Part shown: in pieces, positions 9,116 through 13,462 of the stretch | How the letters are laid out: each line of letters opens with the position of its first letter | Position numbering within the stretch: position 1 is the stretch's first letter | NCBI GenBank assembly: GCA_013054445.1 | Contig: JAAMPI010001517.1 | Span: forward strand, 1-13,462 | Length of the DNA stretch: 13,462 bases | Source: Cudoniella acicularis | Taxonomy: Eukaryota; Ascomycota; Leotiomycetes; Helotiales; Helotiaceae | Direction of reading: 5' to 3' | Program-made: the position numbers and the translations under genes | Notes under the pieces: model-generated | Seen by the model: the letters and a program-made list of their open reading frames with translations, nothing else | Databases searched by the model: none | Told to the model about the DNA's origin: nothing

Positions 9116-10050
9116 TTAAAACGCCATCTCCTTCTTGATCTCCGCAATCGCCAATCCTGGGTTCAACCCCTTCGGACATGTCCTCGAGCAGTTCAAGATG
9201 GTGTGGCAACGATACAAGCTCATGCTGTTGTCCAAAGCCGCCTTTCGCTCTTCTTTCTTTTCGTCTCGGGAATCGGCTATCCATCTGTAGCTCTGGAGAA
9301 GGACTGCTGGCCCGAGGTATTCTTCAGAGTTCCACCAGTACGAAGGGCAAGATGTGGAGCAGCAGGCGCAGAGGATGCATTCGTAGAGACCGTCAAGCTT
9401 CTTGCGCTCTTCCTTCGATTGGAGGTATTCCTTTCCATTTGGTGCAGGAGCTGAGTGCTGCAGGTAAGGCTTGATGGACTTGTATTGTTTGTAGAATTGT
9501 GTGAGATCAGGTACGACATCCTTCACAACGTAGGTGTGGGGAAGAGGGTAGATCTTGGATTCTTTCGTTGTGTCGGTAGGAATACGGCCTGGAAATTATT
9601 AGCAATTGATCATTGAAGCCAATTAATCCCAATGAAGAAGGGTGGAAACATACACAAACAAGCCAGAGTATTGACACCATCAATGTTCATGGCACAGCTC
9701 CCGCAAATCCCCTCTCTGCAGCTCCGCCTGAAGGTCAAGGTGGGGTCAACCTCATTCTTGATTCTGATCAAAGCATCCAACATCATAGGGCCAGTCTTCT
9801 TCAAATCCAAGGTATAGCTTTGCATTCTTGGCTTCTCTGAAGGCGTATCCGGATTCCATCTGTAGATGTGGAAGGTCTTGATTTTCGCATCCGGGTCAGC
9901 AGCAGGCTCCTTGACGGTACTGGTCTGCGAAGGAGGGACGGGACTTGAGGTCGAATGTGTATCACTAACGGATGCGAATGCTCGCAATTGAGTCCGGAAG
10001 ACAGGTCGTGCAGCCGTGAAGAGGCGCGAGCTGGATCGAAGAGCTGCCAT
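9116..10050 (-). CDS. sdhB: Succinate dehydrogenase iron-sulphur subunit, mitochondrial (2 exons, 289 aa)
   Basis: Exon 1 is 10050-9654 and exon 2 is 9588-9116, separated by a 65-nt intron (9653-9589) with donor GTATGT, branch-like GCTAAT and acceptor CAG. The join restores ACLCRIPTD. The protein is subunit B of respiratory complex II, passing electrons from the flavoprotein to ubiquinone at the inner mitochondrial membrane. An Arg/Ser-rich presequence occupies about residues 1-27. The 2Fe-2S ligands are Cys111, Cys116, Cys119 and Cys131. The second domain has [12 protein letters not shown] (Cys203, 206, 209, 213) and Cys260, Cys266 and Cys270 for the 3Fe-4S and 4Fe-4S centres. All ligands are present and the length is normal. 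The start ATG at 10050 sits in a near-ideal context (CCGCCATGG). Pro214, Asn219, His261 and Ile263 occupy the positions which, in the Botrytis numbering, are P225, N230, H272 and I274, the sites linked to resistance to SDHI fungicides; all four carry the sensitive-type residue. Confidence 0.98.
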
Positions 10051-10277
10051 GGCGGAGTGGAGTTGGGTTTTGCGATACAATGTCTGACTGTTCTTTACGG
10101 CCGCAGTGCAGATGGTCGACTCGAATCGTCTTCAATCAATTACAAAGAGACAAGGGCTGGTTGTGCTCAATGCGCAAGATAGGCGTCGTCGTGAAATAAA
10201 AGACGAAGTCGTTGATGGCGAAGCACTTGACCTCGGGAATAGATCTAGCTTAAAATCGCTTACCTCACCATTGCCGA

Positions 10278-10282
10278 CCAAT
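10278..10282 (+). promoter_or_regulatory. CCAAT box upstream of sdhB
   Basis: GACCAATCAG lies about 230 nt upstream of the sdhB ATG. CCAAT boxes function in either orientation and are bound by the HAP/CBC complex, which is known to control respiratory genes including succinate dehydrogenase in fungi. The flanking CAATCA matches the extended CBC preference. Binding is inferred. Confidence 0.45.
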
Positions 10283-10358
10283 CAGGATCCGTGCGTTTGG
10301 AATCGCAAGCATTTGATGGCGGGGAGAAAACGGAGCAACTCGGAAGCGGCGACCGCAT

Positions 10359-10364
10359 CACGTG
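10359..10364. promoter_or_regulatory. E-box CACGTG upstream of sdhB
   Basis: The palindrome ATCACGTG lies about 310 nt upstream of the sdhB start. This is the core site of Cbf1/Pho4-type bHLH factors. A single six-base site carries little weight alone, although it lies near the CCAAT box. Confidence 0.3.
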
Positions 10365-10870
10365 TTTCGCACTGCATTTGGAATCTGCATGCACAAATCC
10401 CATAGTCTATAGTGCATCAAAATATGTAGCAATTAGCCATTGCAATTGATCCTGAAAAGTTTATAACACCAATGTCTATAAATGTTAGTTAGTCACGCAT
10501 AGATTTCGCAAAACCAAAACACTACCAAATAGTTGATATTCCACATTCAAGAACTTTCAACATTCAGGACTCAGGCGAGTATCCATATTCAGCTAAGTGT
10601 AGGGACATATTCTCCTTTTTTGCTAAGTTGTTTCGCCCTCACATAGCTTTCCTATTCTTATCCAGTTGCTTTCAATGCAATAAACGGTATAATCCTCCTA
10701 TCCCATCCATGTGTCCAGTCCCAGTCGATCCAAGCCCATGTGAAACCCAACCCATCTTATCCCTCAGTGCCAAAATCTCTAACACCATCAATTGAACCCC
10801 CAAAACGCCTGTGGTAGGCCTCGTATCATATGTGAGCCCTCGCAGCCAGCTAGAACCCATCTCTCCGACG

Positions 10871-10945
10871 AACTGCGCTCTTTCCGCTTCCTTTCAGTCC
10901 GCCCACGAACACATCCGTCTAACGGACTGCGTTCGTTCTGCTTCC
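10871..10945. repeat. Diverged direct repeat, 21 nt units 54 nt apart
   Basis: Units at 10871-10891 and 10925-10945 share 17 of 21 bases, with the common core ACTGCG..TC.TT..GCTTCC; a partial third copy (GCTTTCGCTTCC) follows. It lies roughly 90-160 nt past the velB stop, in what is probably the velB 3' UTR or terminator region. Function is unknown. Confidence 0.6.
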
Positions 10946-11031
10946 GCTTTCGCTTCCATTGAGCGGGGGGCTAGGGTAAATTGAAAGCAGAAAATGGACG
11001 GACTATTAAAGGAAAGGTGAGTCACAATCAA

Positions 11032-12713
11032 TCAATCATCGTCATACTCCTTGTCCCTCTCGCTAGCCCTGGTACCTGGACCTTGCCCATCCTTACGGAT
11101 GGGGATTTTTATACCTTGTGTAGCAAAACACTTGCTGAGATTAGTGCTCTCAACGACACCCGGGAAGCGCTTGGCGGAATACACAGTAAAACATTCGGAA
11201 AAGCAGGCAGCAAGAACAGGAGCTTTACCCGTATTAACTTGTGTCATGGGTTGGGTGCCATTGACGGATCCACCTGGACCGCCAGATGTTGGTGAAGCAG
11301 AGGAAACACCGACATTAACGAATGAGAATCGGAGTCTACATTTTTGTGAGCAGTTGGTCAAACAAGAAACCAGATGGGAATTACCTGAATGTCCCTTCAG
11401 TTCTAACAGACAAATCCTGAAGAACAAACCAGATACCAATTCGATCATCCGGATCCGTCAGCCTAAAAGCACTGGCAGCAAGGCTTCCAATTAAATTTCG
11501 AGTAAACATCCCTCCTGGCTGGGTACTGCTAACAGGCATTCGGTGAAGGTTCATATCTCCAGGTGTGTATGGTCGTCCTTGGTAAGCAGTTAGTGCAGAT
11601 TGAGACGGCAATGGTGCAGATGGCGCTGCATAGTCAAGTCCCTGGCCGCCATGCATTTGACCTCCTGTTGGAAAGTACATAGACTGGCCAGGTGGTTGAC
11701 TATAGCCATTTTGTGGGGGGTACGGTGGTGCACCAGTCGTTTGTGCATACGCAGGATGGTATTGAGCGCTTCCGCCATAACCTTGTTGAGGGGGTGGTTG
11801 TGCGTAGGGATTGACAGAGGGTTGATTGGGATATGGATTATAAGTTGAGGTTTGATATGATGGACCTGTACCGTGTTCGAACTTAATAACATCTCTAGGC
11901 ATTCCGGCATGGGTGGGAAGAATATTAGAATATGCTGGGGTACTTTGATCTTGGACCTGGGCGAAGGAAACGGGTGTAGTCAGGGAGATGGATGGAGATG
12001 TTTGCGAATGACGGACAAGGTTGACTTCTCGAGTCCCATCAGAGGACCAGAGGTCAACGTTTAACACGAACATACCATGGTCAATGTCACTGCCACCGGT
12101 CAGTGAGTCCAGCAATAATATCAGACCATCAACTCACTTGACATCGCACTCCTTTCCAGTCTTGATATCGGTGATTATAAGGCGAGCACATGGCGGGGGG
12201 GTGATTGGTCGACGATCCTGATGTATGTGAGCAAAGATAAAATCAATGCATCCAATGGGACAATATCACATACCTTGTCTCCGAACCCGCACATTCGTGC
12301 TCGTTGCGGCTGCTGTACTACACTGAGTCTGCAAAAATTAGCCAAATTCGTCTCTGATATTCGGAAGTGTTGGCGACACCACCAATCTTGGGCACGTACT
12401 CGTACTTCCACCCATTCTCAATACACGACCGAGGCAATGGATCTGCTGCCGCAGGTTGTGTACCCGGTGCCAGCGGTGCAAGACCTTCGGAAACGTGCAT
12501 CTGCTCTGGCATCGGAGCTCTTGTGACTGCCATCGGGTTGTAAGGGTCGCTGTATGCCATCTGCGACTGTGATGGTAGTGGCATGGCGTGGGAGACAGGA
12601 TAGTGAGGCCCGCCGGGCGCACCTCCACGGTACGCGGCCTCTTGGATATTGGGCATCGATTGACGGTGCATGTTGGGAGGGGACGATGGCTGTTGTGTAT
12701 ATGCGGTGTTCAT
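11032..12713 (-). CDS. velB: Velvet-family developmental regulator VelB (5 exons, 485 aa)
   Basis: Exons on the - strand are 12713-12400, 12328-12274, 12217-12138, 12089-11385 and 11335-11032, with introns of 71, 56, 48 and 49 nt; the joins keep frame and give 485 residues. VelB is a DNA-binding velvet protein that joins VeA and LaeA in the nucleus to couple light, sexual or asexual development and secondary metabolism; it also pairs with VosA. The velvet domain starts at WKYELSVVQQPQRARMCGFGDK (about 102-123), continues through DRRPITPPPC (124-133) and FVLNVDLWSSDGTREVNLVR, is interrupted by a Pro/Gln/Tyr-rich insert (about 183-340), and resumes at FTRNLIGSLAASAFRL (345-360) up to KCFATQGIKIPIRKDG. 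The interrupted domain and this C-terminus mark VelB rather than VosA, VelC or VeA. Residues 1-100 are a Pro/Met/Gln-rich tail. Intron 3 has a textbook CACTGACC branch site. The start is the first ATG of its frame. The C-terminal tail ends in acidic EYDDD. Confidence 0.96.
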
Positions 12714-13462
12714 GGTGAAGGAGAACGTACAGCGCTGGCGAAGGAGGAGGAGTTGGTGGAAAGCTCAAGCTCGAGCTTCGAGGGGAAGCTGCGAGTGAGT
12801 TTGTTTAGGTGAGAACTAGCAGCACCGGAAGCTTGATCCTTGGTTGGGACACTGGGGTCTTTAAGCTTAGGAAGGCTACCTGCTACCTGCGACCTAGCAA
12901 AGATTTTCGTTTTCGAATCTGGCCCGCCCCAATGACGAACAGGGGCAAGTCACTCTCTCGTGAGAAAGGAGCTCAGCGCTCGGTGCGCAATTGATCACCA
13001 GTGTGCGACGTCGATGGCGGTCCTGGGAATGGTGCAATGTGGAACAGCGAAAGTGTATCGGCCGGCACTGAGACAAAATGTGAGGTCTGACAAGACGCAA
13101 GCGAGGGCGAGGGGAAGCCTGGGCAGTGGGGACGGGCGCTGGGCGCCACGGTTGGCTGAGGCGTGACAGGCGTCGAGTTTCTCCCTACAGCGGGCACCAA
13201 GTCACAGTACTTCGTACAGCGACCTTTTGGGAGTTGGGGAGTTTGGGAGTTTGGGGGCAGCGGAGAAGGGCAGCCAGTACAGTTATTGGGTGCCGTGGTG
13301 TGGGTTTTCTTTCCACTGTCGAGGGGTGTCGGGGAGCCGGACTCGCTCTGGCGCAGGGATGATAGGCCTGTTTGGGCTGTGGGACGATCTCCCGGCACCT
13401 TAAAGGACGAACGGTGGTCTCTAACAAAGTTTCTTGACGTCCCAAGATTCGGGTTGTGCTTC
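12714..13462 (-). promoter_or_regulatory. velB upstream region and presumed leader
   Basis: No gene is supported in the last 750 nt. On the - strand the part next to the velB start is C/T-rich, as in many fungal leaders. A CCAAT box (+ strand) lies at 12929-12933, a CRE-like TGACGTC at 13435-13441, and a G-quadruplex motif at 13229-13257. The proline-rich open frame at 12973-13398 on the - strand reflects C-rich composition and I do not call it. Confidence 0.45.
13229..13257 (+). other. G-quadruplex-forming motif upstream of velB
   Basis: Four runs of 3, 4, 3 and 5 G are separated by loops of 4, 5 and 5 bases (AGTT, AGTTT, AGTTT), which fits the standard quadruplex rule. It is also an imperfect tandem repeat of GGGAGTTT. 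It lies about 515 nt upstream of the velB start with the G-rich strand being the velB template strand. Folding in the cell is inferred. Confidence 0.6.

Larger units (their letters stand above)
10051..11031. other. Intergenic region: sdhB promoter and velB 3' end
   Basis: Both neighbours are on the - strand, so the part near 10051 is the sdhB promoter and the part near 11031 the velB 3' UTR. No further gene is supported; the - strand frame at 10672-10860 has no family pattern. The region contains the CCAAT box, E-box and diverged direct repeat listed separately. No AATAAA in the velB direction was noticed close to its stop. Confidence 0.5.

Noticed and set aside
8936..9454. 172-codon open frame antisense to sdhB
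   Set aside because: It mirrors the sdhB exon 2; the - strand reading is unmistakably succinate dehydrogenase.
11051..11494. 147-codon open frame antisense to velB
   Set aside because: Fully overlaps velB exons 4-5, whose protein sequence is clearly velvet-domain.
12973..13398. 141-codon proline-rich open frame on the - strand upstream of velB
   Set aside because: Explained by C-rich promoter composition; no ATG-linked splice structure or family pattern.
1..13462. tRNA, rRNA or CRISPR-type arrays
   Set aside because: No cloverleaf-like tRNA sequence, ribosomal sequence or regularly spaced repeats were seen; CRISPR is not expected in a fungal nuclear genome.

Overview
The window is nuclear DNA from a filamentous ascomycete (Pezizomycotina). 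The evidence is short GT-AG introns of about 48-180 nt with CTAAC/CTGAC-type branch sites, a velvet-family regulator, a HET-domain gene and tracts that look like repeat-induced point mutation. The gene sequences read like those of Leotiomycetes, but that placement is only an impression without database comparison.

Left part (1-2315). A five-exon gene on the + strand (824-2126) encodes a 314-residue BEM46-type membrane-anchored alpha/beta hydrolase. It follows an approximately 820-nt pyrimidine-rich leader/promoter region. Its second intron appears to use a GC donor instead of GT.

Middle part (about 2320-8920). This gene-poor, partly AT-rich stretch looks like accessory DNA. It holds a broken, unrecognised gene relic on the - strand (3000-3430), an intact single-exon gene for a divergent protein-kinase-like protein (4119-5135, +), and a HET-domain (heterokaryon incompatibility) pseudogene (6178-7677, +). 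The pseudogene keeps one reading frame from end to end but is interrupted by six stop codons. It is followed by a TA-rich, CA-poor degraded tract that includes a segment resembling a retrotransposon LTR.

Right part (8925-13462). Two co-oriented conserved genes lie on the - strand. One is sdhB (succinate dehydrogenase iron-sulphur subunit; two exons, 289 residues), with a CCAAT box and an E-box upstream. The other is velB (velvet-domain developmental regulator; five exons, 485 residues), whose upstream region contains a strong G-quadruplex motif.

The genes do not form an evident common pathway. Conserved housekeeping and regulatory genes flank a decayed island of self-recognition, kinase-like and repeat-derived sequence. 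I see no clearly new multi-gene system. The most interesting points are the stop-riddled but otherwise undamaged HET gene, the atypical kinase-like protein, the GC-AG intron, and the quadruplex upstream of velB.
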